Source of the DNA: Ampelomyces quisqualis
Lineage: Eukaryota > Ascomycota > Dothideomycetes > Pleosporales > Phaeosphaeriaceae
NCBI GenBank assembly: GCA_018398575.1
Contig: JAGTXZ010000019.1
Coordinates: 2,480,001-2,544,000 of the forward strand
Direction: 5' to 3'
Length of the DNA stretch: 64,000 nt
The notes under the pieces are model-generated. The model worked only from the letters and a program-made list of their open reading frames with translations, ran no database searches and was not told the DNA's origin. This document shows, piece by piece, positions 11,645 through 21,923 of the stretch. The position numbers and the translations under genes were made by a program. Position 1 is the first letter of the stretch; each line of letters starts with the position of its first letter.

Positions 11645-14187
11645 ATGGCCGCTCAATCCACCCTGCGACCGCCTCATGATGCCGTCCTCGCCCTCTGGGA
11701 CCGCTATGCGACGCTCCTCAGGGCCCGCGTCGGCGGCGCATCCAGGCTCGCCAAGCTGATATCGACGATAACGCTGCTCTTCACCCTCATTGGCACGGGC
11801 TATGGCGGCAGCAAGTGGTACCAGGGCAGGCGCACGGAGAAGGAGACGGGCCGGCGACTCGTGCGCCGAAACTCGGGCCTGAAGAACAAAGATGGCTCGC
11901 GGACCATCTACGTGCCGTGCCGCGACTCAACCTCCAAGGTCGTCATCAACCCCACCAAGCCGACCACGTTCGATGCCCACCGCCGGCTCTTCCTCCAGCC
12001 GCCGCGTGCTGCGCGCATGGCCGACACGAGCAACCCCCAGGCGCCGCCGCCGCAGACAAAGCCCGGCCTGAACCTCGCCTTCCTGCACCAGTTCCTCAGC
12101 CTGCTGAACATCATGATACCGCGGTGGAACAGCAAGGAGACGGGGCTGCTGCTCAGCCACAGCGTCTTCCTGATGCTGCGGACATATCTGTCGCTCGTCG
12201 TGGCGCGTCTCGACGGCGAGATTGTCCGAGACCTGGTCGCCGGCAATGGCAAGGCCTTTCTCTGGGGCATTGTCACGTGGCTCGGCGTCGGCACCTTCTC
12301 GTCCTACACCAACGCCATGATCAAGTTCCTGCAGAGCAAGGTCTCGATCGCGTTCCGAACGCGTCTGACGCGCTACATGCACGACTTGTACCTCAACGAC
12401 CATCTGAACTACTACAAGCTGTCGAATCTCGATGGCGGCATTGGACAGGGCGCCGACCAGTACATCACGCAGGACCTGACTTTGTTCTGCGCCTCGGCTG
12501 CGTCCTTGTACTCGTCTCTGGGCAAGCCATTTGTAGACCTTTGCGTGTTCAATTACCAGCTCTTCAGGTCCTTGGGCCCGCTGGCGTTGACAGGACTGCT
12601 GAGCAACTACTTCCTCACAGCCACCATACTACGCAGACTCTCACCGCCCTTTGGAAAGTTGAAGGCTGTCGAAGGTCGACGCGAGGGAGAATTCCGTGCT
12701 CTGCATGCTCGTCTCATCGCCAACGCAGAGGAAGTCGCCTTCTACGGCGGCGACCAAATGGAGAAGCATTTCCTCGAGCGCGGCTTCAAGGACCTGAAAC
12801 ACTGGATGGAAGGCATATACAGTCTCAAGATCCGCTACAACATGCTAGAGGACTTTGTTCTAAAATACTCTTGGTCCGCGTTCGGTTACCTGATCACATC
12901 TCTCCCCGTGTTCCTACCAGCATGGGGCGGCTTGGATGCCATCGCAGAGATTGCCGGTGATGAGAAGTTGGGTCGTGAGCGTAACCGGATGAAGGACTTT
13001 ATCACAAACAAAAGACTCATGCTTTCGCTTGCCGATGCCGGCGGGCGCATGATGTACAGCATCAAAGACTTGTCAGAGCTCGCCGGATACACATCACGCG
13101 TCTACACGCTGATTAGCACGCTACATCGCGTCCATGCCGATGCATACTACCCTCCCCCAGGTACGCGGCCCGAACTGTACTCTGTCTCAGATGTACAAGG
13201 CACAGTACACAAAGGCTTCGACGGTATCAGACTTGAGCATGTCCCTGTAGTTGCACCTGCTCTGCACCCCATGGGCGGTGATGACCTTCTCGAAAGCTTA
13301 TCGTTTGTTGTGCACTCGGGTGAACACCTCCTCATCACTGGCCCCAACGGGGTCGGTAAAAGTGCAATTGCCCGCGTTGTCGCAGGTCTGTGGCCCACAT
13401 ACCGCGGCCTAGTCTCTCGGCCTCGCAGTAATGGTGTAGATGGCATCATGTTCATACCTCAACGGCCCTACCTCTCGACTGGTACTTTGCGTGACCAAGT
13501 CATCTATCCCCATACAGCTGTCGATATGAAGGATGCTGGCCGCCGAGACTTTGAACTCTCTCAGGTTCTGGAAGAGGCAAAGTTGGGCTATATCCCTGAC
13601 CGCGAGGGGGGCTGGGATACAAAGAAGGTATGGAAAGACGTCTTCAGTGGCGGTGAGAAGCAACGCATGGGTATCGCGCGATTGCTGTACCACGAGCCTC
13701 GCTATGCGTTTATAGACGAGGGAACGAGCGCCGTGAGCAGCGATGTCGAAGGTTTACTATATGAACGATGCAAAGCCAAAGGCATCAGTAAGTCTCGCCC
13801 CTTTACGCATTTCCACAATACAACTAACATCCCCCAGCACTAATAACAATCTCCACGCGCGCCTCCCTCAAACGCTATCACACCTACACCCTCACCCTCG
13901 GCATGGGCGACCACGCCGACGAATGGGAATTCCAACGCATCGGCACCGCGTCGGAAAAGTCGAGCGTGGAAAAGGAACTCGCGGAGCTACGCGAACGCCT
14001 CGCCAAAGTGGAAGAATGGAAGGAGCGGAAAATAGAAATCGACAACGAACTCAATAAAGTATGGGTCGAAGGTAACGAAGACGATCTGGCGCCACCGCCG
14101 TATCTTGCCAGCGAGGGCGCAGAAGAAAGGAGTGATAGAGAGACACTTGAGAGCTTAAGCGACGAGGTTTCGTCGCCAGAGCAATAA
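11645..14187 (+). CDS. Peroxisomal ABC half-transporter, ABCD/PXA family
   Basis: Half-transporter of the adrenoleukodystrophy (ABCD) family that imports long-chain fatty acyl-CoA into peroxisomes as a dimer. Two exons, 11645-13787 and 13838-14187, intron 50 bp; 830 residues. After an N-terminal hydrophobic segment (LISTITLLFTLIGTG) comes the membrane domain with the family-specific loop EEVAFYGGDQMEKHFLERGF. The nucleotide-binding domain shows Walker A GPNGVGKS, signature FSGGEKQR and Walker B YAFIDEGTSAVS. The second exon encodes the H-loop region and a charged, probably coiled-coil tail (ELRERLAKVEEWKERK). I do not decide between Pxa1 and Pxa2. Confidence 0.93.
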
Positions 14188-14463
14188 TCACCTACGCACA
14201 CGCGTCATCTGTGTATCCAGGGTTGTGCATCCCGCATGCTTTGATCTGCAGGGTCCCCTATTTGGGAGAGGGAAGATTTTGGTACATGTATATTGAGTCA
14301 GTCTTGTGAGCAAGGTAGAAGTTCCAACCACCTAACAATAAATCTTTTCCCACTGATCTATAAAACGAAACCTAAAACAAATCAAAGGGTATGTCCATCA
14401 CCACCATCTATCTCAACTCGTCATACTGCCCAGTTCATCACCACCACCATTCCTCGCCCTCAT

Positions 14464-15213
14464 TCAACACTTTTTCCACGCAAAGTACAAATTGTTAATC
14501 AACCGCCCGCCCTCGCGCGCCGAAGCAAGCACACCATTCCTACCCTCCGTCGCAAGCGGCGTAAGCGCAACCTCGGAGTTAACATTGAACAGCGCGTCGC
14601 CGCCGCAAGGCGACCAAACCGCGAGCTCGACGCCGTCTTGCATGAAATATTTCCCGTGAAAAGGGCCGGAGAGGGAGAGTGCAGAGGAAGTCTGTCATCG
14701 TCACGGAACCATGAGCATTTTGCGATTGGAAACGCAAACGCGAGCGGGGGCCGCCAACACGTACCTGGTCCGAATCGCTCGAGAAGTAGTACGTAGCTTT
14801 TACGATGCCGGTGACGCCGTTGTCGAGATCGGCCCAGCCTGCGTAGTCGGCTTGGTATACGGAGAAGCAGAAGCCCGGTTCGTATTCGAGTTTGAGGTTG
14901 ATTTGGCAGTTTTTGCGCGAGTCGGTGATGTCGGTTTTGGCGCCGACGCGCGCGGTGAATTGCTTGTTGAAATCTGTGTAGAACAGTCGGATGTGGTCAG
15001 CGCGCGATGTTGATGGAAAATGACGGTCAACGTACAGATTGGGAAAACGCGGTTGTCGCTCCAGTTGATGTCGATGCTACCCTGGGGACATCCGCTGCCG
15101 CCGGAGACGATGTTGGTGATTTTGAAGGATGAAGGTGCGACTGAAGCAGTATCTGGCACGGGGCTGGCCAGGGAGGCTGCCGCGAGGGCAAGGGTGGTGA
15201 AGCTGTACTTCAT
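14464..15213 (-). CDS. Secreted DUF4360-like protein
   Basis: Three exons, 15213-15036, 14973-14765 and 14691-14464, with introns of 62 and 73 bp, give 204 residues. A signal peptide is clear (MKYSFTTLALAAASLASPVP). The mature protein shows GGSGCPQGSIDINWSDN, then SRKNCQINLKLEYEPGFCFS, YAGWADLDNGVTGIVKATYYFSS, WSPCGGDALFNVNSEVAL and a C-terminal Cys in AWKKC. This matches the order of motifs and cysteines in DUF4360, a family of small secreted fungal proteins of unknown function. An in-frame ATG 24 bp upstream exists, but the signal peptide fits the start chosen here. Confidence 0.85.
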
Positions 15214-17343
15214 TGTGGAGTAAGTAGTGACAAACAATATGCAGACTTAATGAATAGACGATTTGATGGTTCTAGGAGGTTTGAATTGATAAAAACCCTT
15301 GTTGAAGCTGGAACACCTCCCGCCTTAAATGTCGACGTATTCTCCCGGGTACAAAGTGTACGGGACCTAGAGCACAATGGATCAACTGCCCTGAAGGCAC
15401 ATGTCGTTTTCCAGATTTTTGCGAGCATACAAATGAGCGGTTGCCACGGCCCGTACCTGGAGGCAAGCCCAATCGCGCAGAGCTCGTGAGCGATGGCGAA
15501 AAATAGCCACTCGCTACCACCATCTCCAGGCTGGAAGCTCGTGCTACCATTTGCAGAGCATCGGAGAGAGTTGCAAACCTGGTATGGTCGCCATGCGACT
15601 GATATTCAATCTGCCCGTCGATATTGCTCGTGAAATGTACACGGGACAGCCGAATAACGGCGACCGCCATGATATGCAGTGCTAGGCAGTATGCTCAGAT
15701 CGCTGTGACTCTAGAACGTTGGGGTAGACAGACACAACGGAGAAAGGATCGACCCAAAAATAGCATCGTCGCTGGCTTGCAACGGGTTCGTGGAAGGCGA
15801 CCATTATATATAATAGATTGAAAGACCCGGTCGAGGTCACGAACCAGATGGGCGACGGTTGATTGCAGGCAGGCTGGGCTCGTAGAAGAAATCTTGGTGG
15901 GTCTAGCGAAGCCGCGGGATCATCAAGGTTGGCAACCAGCGCAAGGGATCTCTTGCAAATCGGGTGGTTTCTTTCAACCTTCATATTCTTGCTAAATCAT
16001 GCGTAAATAAGCAGTCTCGGGTCATGTGCGGCAGTCGACAGTAGATTATTTAGCAGGAAAGGTATATGTGCTCCAATGTTGGCTATTGTTAGACTTGTTT
16101 CTGTCTGGATAATCTCATGAGCGACGGCCGGGTGATGGAGATGATAACTAACAGGCGGATACCATCCGCCGGACTACATTCACCGACTTGTACTGTCAAA
16201 GCTGAGTTGACGTGGCAGGTCGCCGGGGCAAGTAGATGGTGCAGAGTGCAGGCTTGCTTTGCGTATGTGCGGCGAGTACGAGGCGGTGGCTCCGACGGCG
16301 GACGGTAGCAAGTCAAGCTGTACTGATGATGCAGGGAGCCGCATTGGCTCATGTTTGGCTTTGCGCTGGTGACAGGTGTTGCTGATGTTGATGCCGATGC
16401 CACGTCTACATCAGGCGTAACAGCAATCCGCGCCTGGGGTGATCCACAGACTTGTAAGTAGGCTTCTAGCATACAAAAACGACACGGCATACTCGGCGCC
16501 GACGTTCGGACGAAGTCACTTCATCTCTGTAGGCTTAACAGGCGGCACCAGACTATATTTTGATGAGCAGGCATACGATCATGTCAGTGGTGAACTCCCT
16601 CACACGTGACTCGTGCGGCTAGCGCCATGGCCGCCGGATGGCGACTTGGGTGACATGTGCGCTGCCGGTGCCGCCGCCGTACATGTAGCGGACGGCAATG
16701 GTTATAGGCACAGCATCAACATCGGGGACACAGACCTTCCGCCCAAGATCGGTGGTGATGGCACGAAAGAGGACTGTCTGGCCACAAAGATGGACCCTCC
16801 GAATACCAGGCCGGTGGTACGAAGTAAAAGGGTCCAAACGGACTCGACTCATGCCACCCCCTATGTACAATGGCTTCAACACTAGACAGCGAGGACAAGC
16901 AGGTAGCCTAGCTGCACCGCTGGGTCTCTTTACATGCATTTCAATCATACGACGGGACGTTTGAGAAGGAATCTACACAATTTGCGGTGAAACACGGCCG
17001 AATCCTTGCACCGCCACTCCACGAGGGCGTCTGTCCCGTCCCCTATCTCAAATCGAACCCTGCAACCTCACATCTTACCGCACTGGTCCTGCTTCCTGGT
17101 GGATTCGATGCCGGTGGACCTATGACACGAGTTTTGCATGACCGGAGCTAAGAGTAGCTGCCACTAGAGCCCCGCGATTCTCACGCTGAGGTGGGGTAGA
17201 TGGTATCAGCCAAGAGAGTACTGTGTATGCCGAGGACCACTGCCTGTTTATGGCAACTCGCCGCTGTCGTGAGCTTAAAGAGACTGCTTTCCCTCCTCCC
17301 GAGGATTCCACAAATACTCCATCGTCTGAAGTCATCTGCCATC
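15214..17343. other. Intergenic region between the secreted-protein and aldehyde dehydrogenase genes
   Basis: About 2.1 kb between divergent genes. Minus-strand open frames at 15272-15670 and 16089-16490 have no domain I recognise. An in-frame extension of the downstream aldehyde dehydrogenase starts at 17200 within this region. Confidence 0.45.
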
Positions 17344-18937
17344 ATGTCTCCCGGAAAAGTCTCTACCCTCGACTTCGAGAAGTTCTACAACATCGTAGAC
17401 GGCAAGCAGCGCGGCTCCGACAAAATCCATCATGGCATCAACCCCTCCACTGGCCAGGAGCTCTGGGACTGCCCCATCGCCAGCGAGCAGGACCTGAACG
17501 ACGCTGTCGCCGCGGCAAAGAAGGCTTTCCCCGCGTGGCGAGACACCCCTGTGGAGAAGCGAAAGGAGCTCCTCGGAAAGCTTGCTGAGAGCTTCCAACA
17601 ACACAACGACGAGTTTGTCACTCTGCTCTGCAAAGAGTCAGGCAAGCCGGTACGTCACAACACTTACATAGTATAGGCGATAGTCTAAATCCGCAATAGA
17701 GGAAATTTGCTGCTATCGAGGTCGGCGCCGTTGCTGGGTTCATCGGCCACCATCTTACCCTCGACATACCCTCAGAAAAGATTGAGGATGACGAGAAGAC
17801 GGTCTACACTGAGTACTCCCCACTGGGTGTCTGTGGTGGTAAGCAAGAAACGCCATGCGCACTTGTCACTTTCCCTAACCGATATCAAGCTATCTGCCCA
17901 TGGAACTTCCCCTTGCTCCTCAGCGCCGGCAAGATCGCGCCTGCCCTAATGACCGGTAACACTGTCGTTGCCAAGCCATCGCCCTTCACCCCATACACAT
18001 CACTCAAGCTCATCGAGCTCGCTCAACAAATCCTGCCTCCTGGTGTCCTCCAGGTCGTCGGTGGCAACAACGAACTGGGTGCATCCATGTGCAAGCACCC
18101 CGATATCGCCAAGATCTCCTTCACAGGATCAATTGGTGAGTCCACTCGAATCTTCTCACGCACTTTAGATCTAACATGCGCACAGCAACCGGAAAAAAGG
18201 TCATGGAGTCCTCGGCATCAACCTTGAAGCGCGTAACCCTCGAGCTCGGCGGCAACGATGCCTCCATCATCCTGCCAGACGTCGACATCAAGAAGGTCGC
18301 TCCCGAGGTTGTCATGGGCGCTTTCCAGAACTCTGGTCAGGTCTGTGTAGCTACCAAGCGCATCTACATCCACGAGTCCATCTACAAGGAGTTCCTGGCC
18401 GAGATGGTAAACTTCACCAAGAACTCCTTGAAGACTGGTAATCCTGACGATGGTGACAACATGCTCGGACCCGTTCAGAACCAGATGCAGTACGAGCGTG
18501 TCAAGGGCTTCTTCTCAGACAGCAAGACCAAGGGCTACAAGTTCGCCGTTGGCGAGCCTGACGTGTCCGCCTCTAAAGGCTACTTCATCCAACCCACAAT
18601 CATCGACAACCCGCCCAACGACTCCCGCATCATCCAGGAAGAGCCATTTGGCCCCATTGTCCCCACACAGCCTTGGTCTGATCTCGAAGAGGTCATTGCC
18701 CGCGCCAACGACACCAAGACTGGTCTCGGAGCATGTGTATGGGGCAAGGACGTCGAGAAGGCTTCCAAGATTGCGCGCCGACTTGAAGCCGGCTCCGTTT
18801 TTGTCAACTCGTGGGAGAAGCCCACTCCTCAGGCCATCTTTGGTGGACACAAGGAGTCTGGTATTGGAGGTGAGTGGGGCAAGACTGGTCTATTGGCCTA
18901 CTGCAACCCTCACGTCATCCATGTCTACAAGTCTTAG
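17344..18937 (+). CDS. NAD(P)-dependent aldehyde dehydrogenase
   Basis: Oxidises aldehydes to acids. Four exons: 17344-17649, 17700-17838, 17890-18135 and 18186-18937, introns 50, 51 and 50 bp; 480 residues, normal for the ALDH superfamily. Motifs are the oxyanion region CGAICPWNFPLLL, the cofactor-binding FTGSIATGKK, the general base in LELGGNDASI, the catalytic cysteine in NSGQVCVATKR and the late motif EEPFGPIVP. The spliced order reads without gaps. I start at ATG 17344 (MSPGKVSTLDFEKFY), but an ATG at 17200 is open in the same frame and would add 48 mostly basic residues. An AATAAA lies at 18965-18970. The substrate is unknown. Confidence 0.93.
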
Positions 18938-19918
18938 AGGCTTGGGGCGAGCTGTCACGAATACAATAAACGTAGTCGTATGCTAGGGAATCATACAAGC
19001 TTACCATTCAATCTACCCTTTTGTCACTATGCCGTGTGCGTGTCTGTGAAGTGCCAAGGCAAATACCGTTCCTCGATATCTCCCATATTTCCGACACGGG
19101 AACCCAGCCATGATTACCCACCCACAATTGTTAGATCGTCGTGCCTAGCACCGACTCCACAAGTGCTCGCCCGAACGAGCGTGCGTGAGAGAAGTCGATC
19201 CTGGACTTGTACCCCCCGGAAGTAAACCTGAGCGAGATATCGGATTGCCACTTTTCCAACCACAACAATCTGGCTCACAGCCCGAGCCTACGTGGACTCC
19301 CTCACGGCTGCTGACAAGTATCTCGGACGCGTCGAACAAGTATGAGTGTCCCCAGCTCATAGCGCAGTACCAACGAAAGTCGTCTGGATATCTATTGTGA
19401 GGATGCACGTGCTGCACCAAGTAAACCTTTACATTGCGAGCGAAAATCAGTTGTGTCGAGCGCTGGGCTTCTCATGGCGAATCAGATTCGGCACGGTCTG
19501 GAAAGTTGTGACATTAGATGATCGGCATGTCTGATTTGAACGTAGATCTCCGGTGCCAAAATTACGCGGATCGTAGTCCTCGTGTTGGTAGCAATGGTTG
19601 GTTCGTATGAGGCTGGGGGTACGCAGTGGGTCGTGGGTATAATTTATGCGCGTGGTTGGGATATTGAAAGGGTTAGGTTAGTAACGATAGGTAGTCCTGC
19701 GTGTTTGTGGTTGGTTTCAAATAAGTTACAGTGAGAATGGGGTGAGCATGACATTGCAAGCAGTCACGAGATAAGGTAGGATGTTCTTGCCTCTCCTGCT
19801 CCTACCTTTGCGTCGCTGCTAGCTTGCACGTCCAGACATGGAGTTGAGTTTGGAGTCGACGAGATATGTATTGCCAGGCCTCCTTGAATGTTAGTACGAT
19901 GCGAGGTATCGTAGTCTT
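18938..19918. other. Intergenic region after the aldehyde dehydrogenase gene
   Basis: Non-coding as far as I can see; no repeat, RNA or gene recognised. It ends at the remains of a xylanase gene on the minus strand. Confidence 0.45.
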
Positions 19919-20636
19919 TCAAACCAGGCCTTTATACAAGAGCCTGTTATATACAAGAAAGGAAAAGTAAACATCTCCCATCTCTTTTACGGTTCCTCTC
20001 ATCTCTACACCAGCGCCGTTATACACCGTCTTGGCTGTGAAACTCTCATCGAACAACAAGGGGCTGTCGCCCTTTCTCCAGCTATCCTTGTCCCTCACAC
20101 CGTAATCCCCACGCAATTCTCCTGGTCCAAGCATGCATTCACAGCCGTGGTGTAGTCGCTGCTCGACGCGCCTTTGATGTCAAGCTCCGTTATCGCACAC
20201 TCTTCTACCAGTACATCCGCGCATACAAGCTTCAACACAGCGGGAAACCGGCGATGGCCGAGTTCCCCACTAGGTACCGGTAAAGGACTTTGCGAGCCTA
20301 CGCCATTGATGGGGACGCCCGCCGCAACCCATTTCTCGACAGCGGCCGCGAAGCCCTTGGGTTTTGCGTAGCTGGGGGACTCATAGATGGTTCGGGTTCC
20401 GCTAGTGCAGATGGAGCGCCTGGTGCTGGTGCTGGTGCGGGTCCGTTGGTATTTCCGTCAACGCACTGAGAGTACGAATTGTTGTACTTAGTGCAAGTCC
20501 ACCCCTCGGCGCTCAAAGTTTCGTCGTCAAAGTTCATGCCTCCACATTGTCCATAGGGTTGAACGGCTGCCAGGACCGCAGTGGAAGACGAAAGGAAAGT
20601 TACCGCAAGGTAGATGGAGTCTCCGGGAATATACAT
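19919..20636 (-). pseudogene. Broken CBM1-GH10 endo-1,4-beta-xylanase
   Basis: Relic of a secreted xylanase with a fungal cellulose-binding module. Frame one from ATG 20636 gives a signal peptide (AVTFLSSSTAVLAAV), a CBM1-like stretch with YGQCGG and YNNSYSQCV, and a proline/alanine linker. One CBM1 cysteine appears to be missing. From about 20400 the GH10 C-terminal region continues in a different frame: YESPSYAKPKGFAAAVEKW, GVPINGVGSQS, and the nucleophile motif AITELDIKG. That frame hits a stop after ENCVGITV, and the end GVRDKDSWRKGDSPLLFDESF is in yet another frame. The N-terminal two thirds of the GH10 barrel, with the acid/base glutamate, are absent. At least one large deletion and two frameshifts are needed, so no functional enzyme is expected. 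Confidence 0.85.
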
Positions 20637-21923
20637 GTTGACGTGGCTAGAGAATATGTGGGGATAGAATGTGGCTATTTGAAGCGAATGCAGGAAGCTA
20701 GCTTCTCTGTGAACGAAAGGCTATGTGTAATGAAAGTGAGGAAGCACAGTTCCAGAACGGATGTAGATGTACAAAAGACGGAAAAGAATGGTCGATGGAA
20801 GGGAGAGAGTGCACCTGCAGAGACGACCAAGGTCACTTATAGGTAAATGTCGCGTAGCCTCATGTGGAGGCTACATGTGGGCCGTTGGAGGATGGTGATG
20901 AGAATACTTACTGTTTCATGCACCGTGAAACGCCATCCTGGAAATCACTGCGCACTGCCGTTTCACACGCTGCTGGCAGAAAACGAAACGTGTGCAACAA
21001 ACAGCAGAACAAGGCGCTAAGGTCGTCAAGGCAGGGCCATTACCAGGAAATAGTACTCCGTAATGCTAAGTTCTCATGCTTTACGACTGATACAACAGTC
21101 CTGTTATGATGCATACATACGTTCATTTTACCCGGTTACCAGGTCGCATAAATTATAGAAAGCCTGTGCCCGCGGATTCGTGGCTCTGACCCACTGAATT
21201 GAGTCAAGTACTGCAGCCTAGCAAGACCGATGAAAAACCGACAGAATAGCAAGGATATACAATAGAGGAGATTTACTTGTATTTTAGAACACTAAGCCTG
21301 TTTTGTTGGCAGTTCGTTAACTAGGTTAGGTATAGCGTTTATAGGCAATTCCTTAGCGAATATTAAAGCTTATACGGAGTAACATAAATAAGATTACACT
21401 CTTATAACGCAGTTGCATAGACGTATTTAATAAGACGCCTATATTTGTTAAGCTAGCGCGTCTTACGTTATCTAGAGCCTCTAAAGCAGCAGTATTGCAG
21501 CAGGCAACGTTTTAGATAGAGGCGCTAATCGTGGTTGTTAAAAACAGCAAAAACAGCTGTTGTGAAGGCTTTAAAGCCTAATAAATTAACACTAACTGGG
21601 GTAGAGGGACGTTCAGCTTTGTCACATTCACTCGATTTTTCATCGGTTCTGATTACCTGCAGTAGATGAACAAACCACGCCGCGTTTAGTCAGACTCTAG
21701 TCGAAACACCAAGCGACCCACCAATACCACCGATGCCTAACTGCAGCTTGATGTCAGGCTTGGGCCGACTGCTTTCAGCTACCGATTCCACCGTTGTAGC
21801 TATAGCGTGGAAATGTATGAATCAATTTGTGCCGCGAATGATGGCCAAGTCGATCTTTTGGAAGCTAAAAGACTATGGGATCTTACAAGCAAATGAGCGC
21901 GGTTGCATCAGGTGCTAATTTCA
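20637..21923. other. Gene-free region with an AT-rich island
   Basis: Between the xylanase relic and HIS4. The stretch at about 21230-21600 is visibly AT-rich, with many TA-containing words and stops in all frames, and resembles transposon DNA altered by repeat-induced point mutation. No transposase or repeat ends can be read. TACTCCGTA/TACGGAGTA motifs lie at 21052 and 21372. Confidence 0.4.

Noticed and set aside
11815..12960. 381-codon plus-strand frame
   Set aside because: Second-frame shadow of the ABC transporter; no domain.
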